Shown: in pieces, positions 36,701 to 46,486 of the stretch | Layout of the letters: every line of letters starts with the position of its first letter | Numbering within the stretch: the first letter of the stretch is position 1 | Assembly: GCA_019635715.1 (NCBI GenBank) | Contig: JAHBYY010000001.1 | Span: 103,097-167,096 of the forward strand | Direction of reading: 5' to 3' | Length of the DNA: 64,000 bases | Origin: Rhizobiaceae bacterium | GTDB taxonomy: Bacteria > Pseudomonadota > Alphaproteobacteria > Rhizobiales > Rhizobiaceae | Program-made: the position numbers and the translations under genes | Notes under the pieces: model-generated | Told to the model about the DNA's origin: nothing | The model's database searches: none | Seen by the model: the letters and a program-made list of their open reading frames with translations, nothing else

Positions 36701-37409
36701 GGTTGCGCGCAGACTCCGGCAGTGCGCGGATCCGTCCCCGCTCGCCGGCGATGTCGGTGCTCGACAGCGGCGATACGGGAATCGCGCCGAAGCCGTTGCG
36801 CAGCGAGAGATAGAACAGCATCTGCTCGCGATCGTCCGGGGCGACGACCACCGTCTTGGTCGGGGGCATGCCGATGCGGGCCGAGGCGGCCTCGCCGCGC
36901 ACCACGGAAACCTTTCCCTGGGGATTGGCCAATTCGACCGTGCCTTCGAGCACGATCATCGAGGTGCGGTCGCCGTCGACCGTCATCGTCCAGTCGGTGC
37001 CGCGGATCGCCGCGGCCGCCGCCGGCGTATCGATGACCAACCCCTCGCCGCCGCGCTCGGCGCGGGCCCAGATGCTACCGGTCTGAAGCTCGAACTCCGA
37101 ATCACCGCCTGGGTTGATGGACTTCACGACCATCGTCGTGTTCCGGCCCATGCGGATCTGGGTATTGTCGGAGAACAATACCGCCAGATTGCCCAGCGCG
37201 TTGGTGCGCAGCACATCGCCGGCCAGCAATTGCTGGTCGACATCGACGCCGCGCCAGTTCGACACCTCGATGAACCGGACTTCCTCGCCGACCTTGCGGG
37301 CGATCACCGAGCCGGCGGCCGTCCCGCTGCGCGCCACGGGCTCGGCCAGCAGGGGCTGCGCAAGGCCGAGGACGAGCATCGCCGCAACTGTTAGCCGCCG
37401 TCCCCGCAT
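33714..37409 (-). CDS. FecR domain - TPR - outer-membrane beta-barrel protein
   Basis: A 1231-residue exported protein. A signal peptide (LTVAAMLVLGLAQPLLA) is followed by a FecR domain (about residues 40-190; GDVLRTNALGNLAVLFSD, AAAIRGTDWTM), then TPR repeats (about 240-600; for example NPGSTTIWNALGLVHGARGA) and a large C-terminal beta barrel of about 590 residues ending GRSFTGSLKLRF, with the terminal Phe typical of barrels handled by BAM. TPR plus barrel recalls exopolysaccharide exporters such as BcsC or PgaA, but the barrel is as large as a TonB-dependent receptor. It neighbours capsule genes and is cotranscribed with the CHASE2 cyclase. Function unknown. Confidence 0.82.
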   Translation of the reverse strand: MRGRRLTVAAMLVLGLAQPLLAEPVARSGTAAGSVIARKVGEEVRFIEVSNWRGVDVDQQLLAGDVLRTNALGNLAVLFSDNTQIRMGRNTTMVVKSINPGGDSEFELQTGSIWARAERGGEGLVIDTPAAAAAIRGTDWTMTVDGDRTSMIVLEGTVELANPQGKVSVVRGEAASARIGMPPTKTVVVAPDDREQMLFYLSLRNGFGAIPVSPLSSTDIAGERGRIRALPESARNPEDWLTLAEVSLSIDGRAVAEAAADQARRSRLSPRQQARLDLFDATLAGADRRYDEAGRLYARARPHLDARRGAVAAYGAYFVRSLTNPDVVQPLPNVRDGGPYAAIADAWSTGFIKDIPAAIEVVRRAEQRYPTDATLPAVRAQFALLIDDREQVKEAIERSLSLDPDHPTALEARANYRADLEGDLEGALADLERARLLNPGSTTIWNALGLVHGARGAERESEAALRTAIELDPGDPVSYANLAILYLDQNRLAEAKVLIDKSLEQDPEFSLGLVARGSYHMKEGDLDAARRDLLAGTTANPAYAQALLLLAAAYSESGDKEPAEQALENADRLDPNDPAPASVATALAIDGYDADRAIRSAQEGLKRARARGGDFASLSASRDQGSTLNQAYRLQGLDAWGRFYGDAVFDPLSASALVDQAVAGSSTAFVNTLSAGTPVAEPQSNDEAFGSVLQALLLDPQMISSRSRSANLIQRPFVEASVSGGGVAGDVEGWTAGGDIQGYVAYPFPVSFFGEINVRDTEEKRQSTARTGNLPTASFGLSDKTVTGTGYVTAQPTPYDRIVAFANVQNIESRISDGLFFLDPPIPLGFGLDVSAFAYDRKVEDESSSYGGAWSHTFGYRNVVSAGVFLSGFDRDSADLNALRLDTVIGPIDAVQSQTVTSSQDSIMGAVNHTLGIGDLTLRYGAEGGTFRQDRTQSAILLLPFGPPTLTTASESYDLTAGRAYLDAVYEVTPTLKIEAAAFGILYDGDALSETEFAPRLGAAWAPVEGHSLRAGYLREGSTLNAATLAPIGVVGLQADQVPLDVGGSSDTFAARWDAQWTSNVFTSLGYQHQKVDNLAIPVPASLDQISVEEGEIDRLSATLNLWLTHGLGAFATYAHAESRNRMQGLDGAPLPYIPEHTARFGLTWVNQADFKVTLAATYVGSRTADLPGIRTLGSYWTADAFATWEPFDKRIALELAAYNLLDEDFEVAPYVPGWGRSFTGSLKLRF

Positions 37410-37620
37410 CGTTCCCGCCGCGCCGATCTGTCGCGGCGGTTATCCCTGTAAACGGAAAGGCCTGTCAACCTCGGCGGTCAAACGTCCGCCGAGTGTGGCA
37501 GGGTTGCTCCGCGCGGATGAAAACGCCGTGAGCACCGGCCGCGCCAGTTGCCTTCTCCCCCCGACTGGAGGCAACACTGTCGTCAATGCAGCACCGGTGA
37601 TCGGAGGGCTGGAAGACGGC

Positions 37621-39729
<2,109 letters not shown>

Positions 39730-39741
39730 ACGCGGCCTGGT

Positions 39742-40422
39742 TCAGGCGCCGCGCATCGCCGGCTCGGAGCGGGCGGTCGTCTTCTCGTAATATTGTATGG
39801 CGCGATTGAGCGACGGGAATTCGAGCAGCCTGCCGCCTTCGAGCACGATGCCGTGGTTGCAGAATTCCTTCATGAGCTGGGCGCTGTGCGAGATCAGGAT
39901 CACGGTCGACTTGTCGAGCCGCTCGTTCAGCACGATCTTGCACTTGCGCCGGAACGACGCGTCGCCGACCGCGATCACCTCGTCGATCAGGTAGTAGTCG
40001 AACTGGATCGCCATCGACACGCCGAACGACAGGCGCGCCCGCATGCCGCTCGAATAGGTGCTGACCGGCTCCTTGATGTACTTGCCGATCTCGGCGAAGT
40101 CCTCGACGAAATCCAGCAGCTCCGGATAGTTCCGGCCATAGATGCGGGCGATGAAGGCGAGGTTTTCCCGCCCGCTCAGCGAGCCATGCAGCCCGCCCTT
40201 GAAGCCGAGCGGCCAGGAGACGCTGCCGTCGCGGAAGATGCGCCCGGAATCGGGCACTTCCGCTCCCGACAGCAGGCGCATCAGCGTCGACTTTCCCGCA
40301 CCGTTGCCGCCGATGATCGCGGTGTTGCGGCCCTTCACGAAGGCGCTGCTGATGTCGTTCAGCACCATCTGCCGGCCGAAGCGCGACGGATAGGATTTGG
40401 TGACGTTCTCCAGCCGGATCAT
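39742..40422 (-). CDS. kpsT: Capsule export ABC transporter ATP-binding protein KpsT
   Basis: The 226-residue ATPase of a group 2-type capsule exporter. Walker A is IIGGNGAGKSTLMRLLSG, the signature region reads TYSSGMRARLSFGVS, Walker B is FDYYLIDEVIAVGD (typical KpsT/Wzt form) and the switch His is in LISHSAQLM. It acts with a KpsM permease, but no kpsM is found between kpsC and the kpsE-like gene or anywhere else in the window. Confidence 0.92.
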   Translation of the reverse strand: MIRLENVTKSYPSRFGRQMVLNDISSAFVKGRNTAIIGGNGAGKSTLMRLLSGAEVPDSGRIFRDGSVSWPLGFKGGLHGSLSGRENLAFIARIYGRNYPELLDFVEDFAEIGKYIKEPVSTYSSGMRARLSFGVSMAIQFDYYLIDEVIAVGDASFRRKCKIVLNERLDKSTVILISHSAQLMKEFCNHGIVLEGGRLLEFPSLNRAIQYYEKTTARSEPAMRGA

Positions 40423-40464
40423 CGTCGGCCTATCCCATCGAACCGGCTGCGATCACGGCGCGCG

Positions 40465-41847
40465 TCACACCGTGTGATCGCGAACCGCCTGGACGACGAG
40501 GTAGCCGATCAGCCACGCCACGCAGAGGGCGAAGAAGGCGATGATCGTGTTGATGATGCGCAGCGGATAAAGCGCAACGTCGGGCACGGTCGGCTCCACG
40601 GCGATGGCGAAGTAGCGATCCTGCCGGCGGGCTTCCGCCTGCGAGGTCTCCAGCGACGACAGCGCCGAGGTATAGGCCTTTTCCGCAAACTCCTGTTCCA
40701 GCGCCAGCGCATTGTACTCGTTGAGCTGCGTGGACAGGTTGTTGGCTCCCGTCCCCTGGCCCGAACCCATGCCGCGACGCTTCAAGTCGAGCTCGGTCGT
40801 GTACGACGCGATCTGCCGGTCGAGCACGCGCACCGACGGCGAGTTCGGGTCGACGGTCGACAACAGCGCGGCGCGGCGCGACTTGAGCTCGATCAGCGTC
40901 TTCTCGAGACCCTGGATGATCACCTGATCGGATTCGGCGACCATCGTCGGATTGGCGGTCTGCTCGCGATCGCGGAATGCCGCGACGGCCTGGCGGGCCT
41001 CGATCAGACGATCCTCGGTGCGCGTCACCTCGGACTGGGCGGTCGAGATCAGTTGCAGGCGCGCCTTGGTCGACAGGTCGTTCACCAACTGGTTGGAGAC
41101 GTTCAGCACGGCCTGGGCGATCGCGGTCGCATCGGGGCTGCTGAACGCCGTGACCTGGAACGTGGTGATCGAGGTGGTCGAGTTGTAGCTCGCGTCGATC
41201 ATCCAGCGCCAATAGTACACGAACTCCTCGAGCGGCATGTCCGCGTCGATCCGGTAGACCGGGTCGATCTCCGGACCGGCGAAATACCGGCGCACGTCGA
41301 TCCCGAGCTTCTGCTTGATGTCGAGCAGGATCTGCGTCGAATGGATATAGTCGATGACGATGTAGGCGTCCGCGGCCTGGGTGCTGGCACCCGGCAGCGC
41401 GGTCAGCCCGAGCGTCTCCAGACCGGACTTCTCGGTGCCGCGCACGGAGAACCGCATCTCCGACCTGTAGTGGTCGGATGCGACGAACGCATAGTAGAGT
41501 CCGACCAGCACGACCGGCAGCAATACCGCCAGCATGAAGGAAATCTTCGCCCAGCCGAGGCGGCGCAGCTTGCGTACCGGCGCGGCTGCCGGCTGAACCG
41601 TTTCCTCGACCGCCGGGGCAGCCGGTACCGGCCGCGTCGCGGGGCGCGCGACCGCGCGTGCCTGCGGGGCCGGTGCGATGTCGGCGGCGGCGTCGGTCGC
41701 CGGCGCGACCAGCCGCAGCTTGGGAGCCGCGGTGGCGGCCGGGGTCGCCGCCCGCGCGCTGCGCGCCGCCGGCTGGCCCGCAGGCTTGGCAGCGGCCGCG
41801 TCTTGCCGCGGCGGCGGCTGCCGCGGCAGCGGCGGAAGGATTGCCAT
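40465..41847 (-). CDS. kpsE: Capsule export inner-membrane protein KpsE-like, conserved C-terminal part
   Basis: This frame encodes the conserved module of a KpsE/Wzz-type polysaccharide co-polymerase: a transmembrane helix (ISFMLAVLLPVVLVGLYYAF), a periplasmic domain with long coiled coil (AQSEVTRTEDRLIEARQAV), and a C-terminal helix (IINTIIAFFALCVAWLIGYL). An ATG at 41847 (460 residues) opens it but has no ribosome site. An Ala/Pro-rich coding sequence upstream lies in another frame and seems to be the natural N-terminus, joined by a one-base shift near 41.80-41.87 kb. Either the gene is frameshifted or the sequence has an error. Confidence 0.75.
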   Translation of the reverse strand: MAILPPLPRQPPPRQDAAAAKPAGQPAARSARAATPAATAAPKLRLVAPATDAAADIAPAPQARAVARPATRPVPAAPAVEETVQPAAAPVRKLRRLGWAKISFMLAVLLPVVLVGLYYAFVASDHYRSEMRFSVRGTEKSGLETLGLTALPGASTQAADAYIVIDYIHSTQILLDIKQKLGIDVRRYFAGPEIDPVYRIDADMPLEEFVYYWRWMIDASYNSTTSITTFQVTAFSSPDATAIAQAVLNVSNQLVNDLSTKARLQLISTAQSEVTRTEDRLIEARQAVAAFRDREQTANPTMVAESDQVIIQGLEKTLIELKSRRAALLSTVDPNSPSVRVLDRQIASYTTELDLKRRGMGSGQGTGANNLSTQLNEYNALALEQEFAEKAYTSALSSLETSQAEARRQDRYFAIAVEPTVPDVALYPLRIINTIIAFFALCVAWLIGYLVVQAVRDHTV

Positions 41848-43297
41848 CGGCGGCTGATGGGGCGTGCCGCAGCCGCCTTCGATGCGCCTCCGCGGGCACA
41901 AGCTTGGGCGCGGCCGGCTCGGCCGCCTTGGCAGGCGGCGCGGCGGCGGCGTTCGCGGTTGCCGCCGGCTTCGGCGCGGCGGCTGCCGCCGGGCTCGGGG
42001 CGGCATCGGGCTTGGCGGCGGCAGGTGCCGCCGCAGCGACGGGCTTTTCGGTGACGGGGGCGGTCGCAGCCATCGGCGCATCCGGTTTCGCGGAGACGGA
42101 CGCCGGCTTGACGGCGGCGGCCTTCTCGATTGCACGGTCGGAGCCGGCCGGGTTCGCCGCTGCTTGCGCAGCCGGGGCCGCCTCCTTTGCCGCCGCCGGC
42201 GCGGCAGGTGCCGCCAGCTTGGGCTCAGTCGCCACAAGCACCTGATTTGCGGCGGCATCAGGGCGTGCCGCCACGGCCTCCGGCCTGGCCGCCACGGGCG
42301 CCACCGGCTTGGCCGCCGTCTCGGCACCCTTCGCAGCCTCCGGCTTCTCGGCCACCGGTGCCGCCTGCGGCGGTGCCGCAGGTTTGGGCTCGGCGCCAGC
42401 CGCCTTCACCGGAGTATCCTCCGACTTCGCGGCGGCGGGAGGCGGCGGGGTGGTGACGGGACCGGCCGGCCTCGCAGGCACCGTCGGCGCGGCCGCCGCT
42501 GGCGATGGCGGAGCTGCCGACGTCACGGCCGGCTTCGGCACATCCTCTGCCTTCGCAACGGCGGACGGCGGCGTGGCGGCAGCCGGAGCGGCTTGCGGCG
42601 GGCGAGCCGGCTGCACGACCGCCGCTGGCGATGGCGGAGCTGCCGGCGCCACGGCCGGCTTCGGCGCATCCTCCGCCTTCGCGGCGGCGGGCGGCGGTGG
42701 AGGGACGGCGGGACCGGCCTGCCTCGCAGGCGCCGTCGGCGCGGTCGCCGTTGGCGGAGCTGCCGGCGTCACGGCCGGCTTCGGCGCATCCTCTGCCTTC
42801 GCGGCGGCGGGCGGCGGCGGCGCGAAGGCGGGACCGGCCGGCCTCGCAGGCGCCGTTGGCGCGGCCGCCGCGGGCGATGGCGCAACGGCCGGAGCGACTT
42901 GCGGCGGGCGCGTCGGCTGCGCGACCTGCGGGCGCAAGGCATCGATGCGGGCTGCGATCGACTGCATGCTGGCATTGGCGGCATCGCCGGGGCGCGCCGG
43001 CGCAGCGTTGGGCGCCGGCTCGCTGACCCGGCCGAGCGCGGCGAGCGCCTCCGCATAGCTGCGCGGCGGCGGCGCCTGCCTGGTTTCCGGGGCCGGTCTC
43101 GGCGCAAGCACGGCGGCAGCCGCGCCGGACACGATCGATTCTGCCGGCGCAGGGCCCGCTGCCGGCACCGCGGAACCCTCCGCAGGGAGCGCAGCGGCCG
43201 AGCTTGCGTTCTGGAGCTTCGTTGCGCCGAGATCGCCGAAATCCGGATCGGACCGCAGCGCCTCGGCAATGGCATCGATGAAATCGTTTTCGTTCAA
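41848..43297 (-). pseudogene. Frame-displaced Ala/Pro-rich N-terminal part of the KpsE-like gene
   Basis: A continuous frame begins near a TTG at 43297 (NENDFIDAIAEALRSDPDFG) and runs as a low-complexity Ala/Pro/Lys-rich chain of about 480 residues, then leaves the KpsE frame in an alanine-coding GCC/GCG run near 41.8 kb. Read with a one-base shift there, it would fuse to the KpsE module and give a protein of about 940 residues. The start is uncertain: the frame extends to 43420, but a TTGACA at 43380-43375 suggests translation starts downstream of it. Confidence 0.5.
42420..42900 (-). repeat. Tandem repeats in the Ala/Pro-rich segment
   Basis: Four imperfect copies of a unit of about 120-125 nt encode a PARPAGP - PPPPAAAKAEDAPKPAV - PAAPPSPAAA pattern. 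The marker GGCCGGCTTCGG recurs at about 42529, 42653 and 42773. These repeats could allow slippage or recombination and so length change of the linker. They are protein-coding repeats, not CRISPR. Confidence 0.7.
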
Positions 43298-43852
43298 AGG
43301 TTTGACAGCCCAGCCCGAATTTCTGAATTCGCCTTCACGGAGCCAATCGGTAGCCGCGCAATGCGAAAGCAGTATGTCAAAATCTTGGCTAATAAAACAT
43401 AACCGGCGCCGAAACGCCATCGTCCCGCACGTGCCGCCCTCGAATCCCGGGAACAGGATCGGACACGCCGTCCCTCGCCAAATGAGACGCCATGCTGCTT
43501 TTGGAAGCGCGGAGCTGCCCGATTTTCTGCATTGTCGACGGTCATATCCCGCATTTTGACTCGCATTCGGTCACAAGATCGGTAAAAAGCCACAGCCCTG
43601 CGTTGACAGAGCGAGTCTGTCTGGCGGAAAGTCGTTCGATCGCGGCCCGCTTCGACGATGCTCGCGCAGTCAGACCGCGAGCAAGGGCGAGCACGAGGCT
43701 CCGATGACGGTTCAGGCAGGACGCATATTCCGATCTGCGGCAACGGCTTTCGCCGGCTCCGCCGTGCCGCCGGCCGGCGCACGGTCCCCGCATTTGGCTG
43801 GATCCGGTCCGATGACGACGCCATCAACGACACTCTCCGGAACCACACATCC
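43298..43852. promoter_or_regulatory. Divergent promoter region, no gene seen
   Basis: A 555-nt gap between the leftward kpsE-like gene and the rightward FAD/GcvT gene. It is clearly more A+T-rich around 43.30-43.42 kb, where TTGACA lies on the minus strand (43380-43375), though without a clean -10 box. Open frames crossing the region look like G+C-bias artefacts. No hairpin terminator or RNA gene is evident. Confidence 0.45.
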
Positions 43853-46306
43853 ATGACCCTTCCCGGCCACGCCCAGATCGTCGTCATCGGCGGCGGCATC
43901 ATCGGCTGCTCGACGGCCTATCATCTGGCGCGCGACCACAAGGCCGACGTGGTGCTGATCGAGCAGGGCAAGCTGACCTCCGGATCGACATGGCATGCCG
44001 CCGGGCTCGTCGGTCAGTTGCGCTCGTCGGCGTCGATCACCCGCGTGCTGAAATATTCGGTCGACCTCTACAGGGCGCTGAAGGACGAGACGGGCCTCGA
44101 GACCGGCTGGAAGATGACCGGCTGCCTGCGCCTGGCCACCAACCAGGATCGCTGGACGGAGTATCGCCGCCTTGCCACCACGGCGAAGAGTTTCGGCATG
44201 GAAATGCACCTGATCTCGCCGGAGGAGGTCAAGCGCATGTGGCCGCTGATGGACGTGTCGGATCTCGTCGGCGCCTCATGGCTGCCCACCGACGGCCAGG
44301 CCAGCCCGTCCGACATCACCCAGTCGCTGGCCAAGGGTGCGCGCCTGCACGGCGCTAAGCTGTTCGAGGAGGTGCGCGTCACCGGCTTTGAGATGGACGG
44401 CAACCGCATCACCACGGTGAAGACCAGCCGGGGCGACATCGCCTGCGAGAAAGTGGTGAACTGTGCCGGCCAGTGGGCGCGCCAGGTCGGCGCCATGGCT
44501 GGCATCGATGTGCCGTTGCAGCCGGTGAAGCACCAGTACATCATCACCGAGAAGATCGACGGCCTCGCTGCCGATGCGCCGACGCTGCGCGATCCCGACC
44601 GCCGCACCTATTTCAAGGAGGAGGTCGGCGGGCTGGTGATGGGCGGCTATGAGCCGAACCCACAGGCCTGGGACACCGGCCTGCCCGGCGGCGACGTGCC
44701 GGACGAATGGGAATTCCGTCTGTTCGACGACGATTTCGACCATTTCGAGCAGCATATGAGCCAAGCAATCGCCCGCGTCCCGGCGCTGGAGACGGCCGGC
44801 GTCAAGCAGATGATCAACGGACCCGAGAGCTTTACGCCCGACGGCAATTTCATCCTGGGCAGCGCGCCGGAATGTGCGAACATGTTCGTCGGCGCCGGCT
44901 TCAACGCCTTCGGCATAGCGTCCGGCGGCGGCGCCGGCTGGGTGCTGGCGCAGTGGGCGATGGACGGCGAGGCGCCGCTCGACCTCTGGGTGGTCGACAT
45001 CCGCCGCTTCTCCGGCCTGCATCGCGATCGAAGCTGGGTGCGCGACCGCACGCTCGAGGCCTACGGCAAGCACTACACGATCGGCTATCCGCACGAGGAA
45101 CATGATAGCGGCCGGCCGCGCATCGTCTCGCCGCTCTACGGGAGGCTGAAGGCGCACAACGCCGTCTTCGGCTCGAAGCTCGGCTGGGAGCGGCCGAACT
45201 GGTTCGCTCCGGCCGGCGGCGAGGCGCGCGACATCTATTCGATGGGCCGGCAGAACTGGTTCGGCGCGGTCGGCGACGAACACCGGCACGTGCGCGACAA
45301 GGTCGGCATCTTCGACCAGTCCTCCTTCGCCAAATACGAGGTCACCGGTCCGGACGCGCAGCGCGCGCTCGACTGGATCTGCGCCAACGATGTCTCGAAG
45401 CCGGCCGGCCGGCTGACCTACACCCAGTTGCTGAACACCCGTGGCGGCATCGAGGCCGACCTGACCGTCGCCCGGCTCGCCGAAGACCGCTTCTACGTCG
45501 TCACCGGAACCGGCTTCCGCACCCATGACCGCGCCTGGATCGCCGACCATGTTCCCCACGGGCTGGAGGTGGCGATCGAAGACATCACCGAAGCCTGGGG
45601 CACGCTGTCGCTGATGGGCCCGCGGGCCCGCGACGTTCTGGCCGCCGTCACCCGATCCGACGTGTCGAACGCCGCCTTCCCTTTCGGCCATGTTCGCGAA
45701 CTCACAATCGCCGGCGCGACGGTACGCGCCCTGCGCGTCACCTATGTCGGCGAACTCGGCTGGGAGCTGCACATCCCGATCAACGCGACCGGCGAGGTGT
45801 TCGACGCGCTGATGACGGCGGGCAAGCCGTTCGGCATCCGGCCGGTCGGCTACCGCGCGCTGGAATCGCTGCGCCTTGAAAAGGGATATCGCGCCTGGGG
45901 CTCCGACATCACCCCCAACGACACGCCCCGCGAGGCCGGTCTCGGCTGGGCGGTGAAGCTCAGGAAGAACATCGACTTCGTCGGCCGCCGCGCGCTGGAG
46001 GCGATCGACGGCGCGGCGCTGACCAAGCGCTTCGCCGGCTTCACCGTCGACGATCCCGACATCGTGCTGGTCGGCCGCGAGACCATCCTGCGCAACGGCG
46101 AGCCGGTCGGCTACCTGACCTCGGGCGGTTACGGCTACACGGTCGGCAAGAACATCGGCTACGGCTATGTCCGCCACGCCGCCGGCGTCTCCGACGATTT
46201 TCTGGAGAGCGGCGACTATGAGCTGGTCGTGGCGATGGAGAAGACCCCCGCCCGGCTGCATCTCGAGCCGCTCTACGATCCCAAGGGCGAGCGGGTGAAG
46301 GGGTGA
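43853..46306 (+). CDS. FAD-dependent oxidoreductase with GcvT domain (dimethylglycine/sarcosine dehydrogenase type)
   Basis: An 817-residue two-module enzyme. The N-terminal FAD module (about residues 1-380) has IVVIGGGIIGCSTAYHLARD and GSTWHAAGLVGQL, where the His corresponds to the covalent FAD site in dimethylglycine dehydrogenase. The C-terminal module (about 430-810) is an aminomethyltransferase/GcvT fold that captures formaldehyde units on tetrahydrofolate (YTQLLNTRGGIEADLTVARL, YVGELGWELHIP, ESLRLEKGYRAWG). It probably demethylates an N-methylated amine. The ribosome site is weak. A paralogue follows 180 nt downstream. Confidence 0.88.
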   Translation: MTLPGHAQIVVIGGGIIGCSTAYHLARDHKADVVLIEQGKLTSGSTWHAAGLVGQLRSSASITRVLKYSVDLYRALKDETGLETGWKMTGCLRLATNQDRWTEYRRLATTAKSFGMEMHLISPEEVKRMWPLMDVSDLVGASWLPTDGQASPSDITQSLAKGARLHGAKLFEEVRVTGFEMDGNRITTVKTSRGDIACEKVVNCAGQWARQVGAMAGIDVPLQPVKHQYIITEKIDGLAADAPTLRDPDRRTYFKEEVGGLVMGGYEPNPQAWDTGLPGGDVPDEWEFRLFDDDFDHFEQHMSQAIARVPALETAGVKQMINGPESFTPDGNFILGSAPECANMFVGAGFNAFGIASGGGAGWVLAQWAMDGEAPLDLWVVDIRRFSGLHRDRSWVRDRTLEAYGKHYTIGYPHEEHDSGRPRIVSPLYGRLKAHNAVFGSKLGWERPNWFAPAGGEARDIYSMGRQNWFGAVGDEHRHVRDKVGIFDQSSFAKYEVTGPDAQRALDWICANDVSKPAGRLTYTQLLNTRGGIEADLTVARLAEDRFYVVTGTGFRTHDRAWIADHVPHGLEVAIEDITEAWGTLSLMGPRARDVLAAVTRSDVSNAAFPFGHVRELTIAGATVRALRVTYVGELGWELHIPINATGEVFDALMTAGKPFGIRPVGYRALESLRLEKGYRAWGSDITPNDTPREAGLGWAVKLRKNIDFVGRRALEAIDGAALTKRFAGFTVDDPDIVLVGRETILRNGEPVGYLTSGGYGYTVGKNIGYGYVRHAAGVSDDFLESGDYELVVAMEKTPARLHLEPLYDPKGERVKG

Positions 46307-46322
46307 TGGCGGACCTGACGAC

Positions 46323-46450
46323 GCCCCCTCCACCGCCTTCGGCGGTCCCCCTCCCCCGTAGACAGGGGAGGATCAGAGGTGCCGCCTGCACGCCCCAAAT
46401 CCTCCCCTGCGAAGCGGGGGAGGGGGACCGCCGAAGGCGGTGGAGGGGGC
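46323..46450. repeat. Perfect 35-bp inverted repeat between the two FAD/GcvT genes
   Basis: Arms at 46323-46357 and 46416-46450 are exact reverse complements over 35 bases (starting GCCCCCTCCACCGCC). Inside, CAGGGGAGGAT (46363-46373) faces ATCCTCCCCTG (46399-46409). Each half can also fold on its own, so this looks like two REP-type units in opposite orientation filling most of the 180-nt gap. Related units occur at 48.9 kb. Confidence 0.85.
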
Positions 46451-46486
46451 GCATCCATATCGTCGAATCGAAGACCGAAAGAGCCC

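Noticed and set aside
42400-42900. Possible CRISPR array from regularly spaced repeats
   Set aside because: The spacing of about 120 nt, degenerate copies and an open reading frame through the repeats show protein-coding tandem repeats, with no unique spacers of 30-40 nt.
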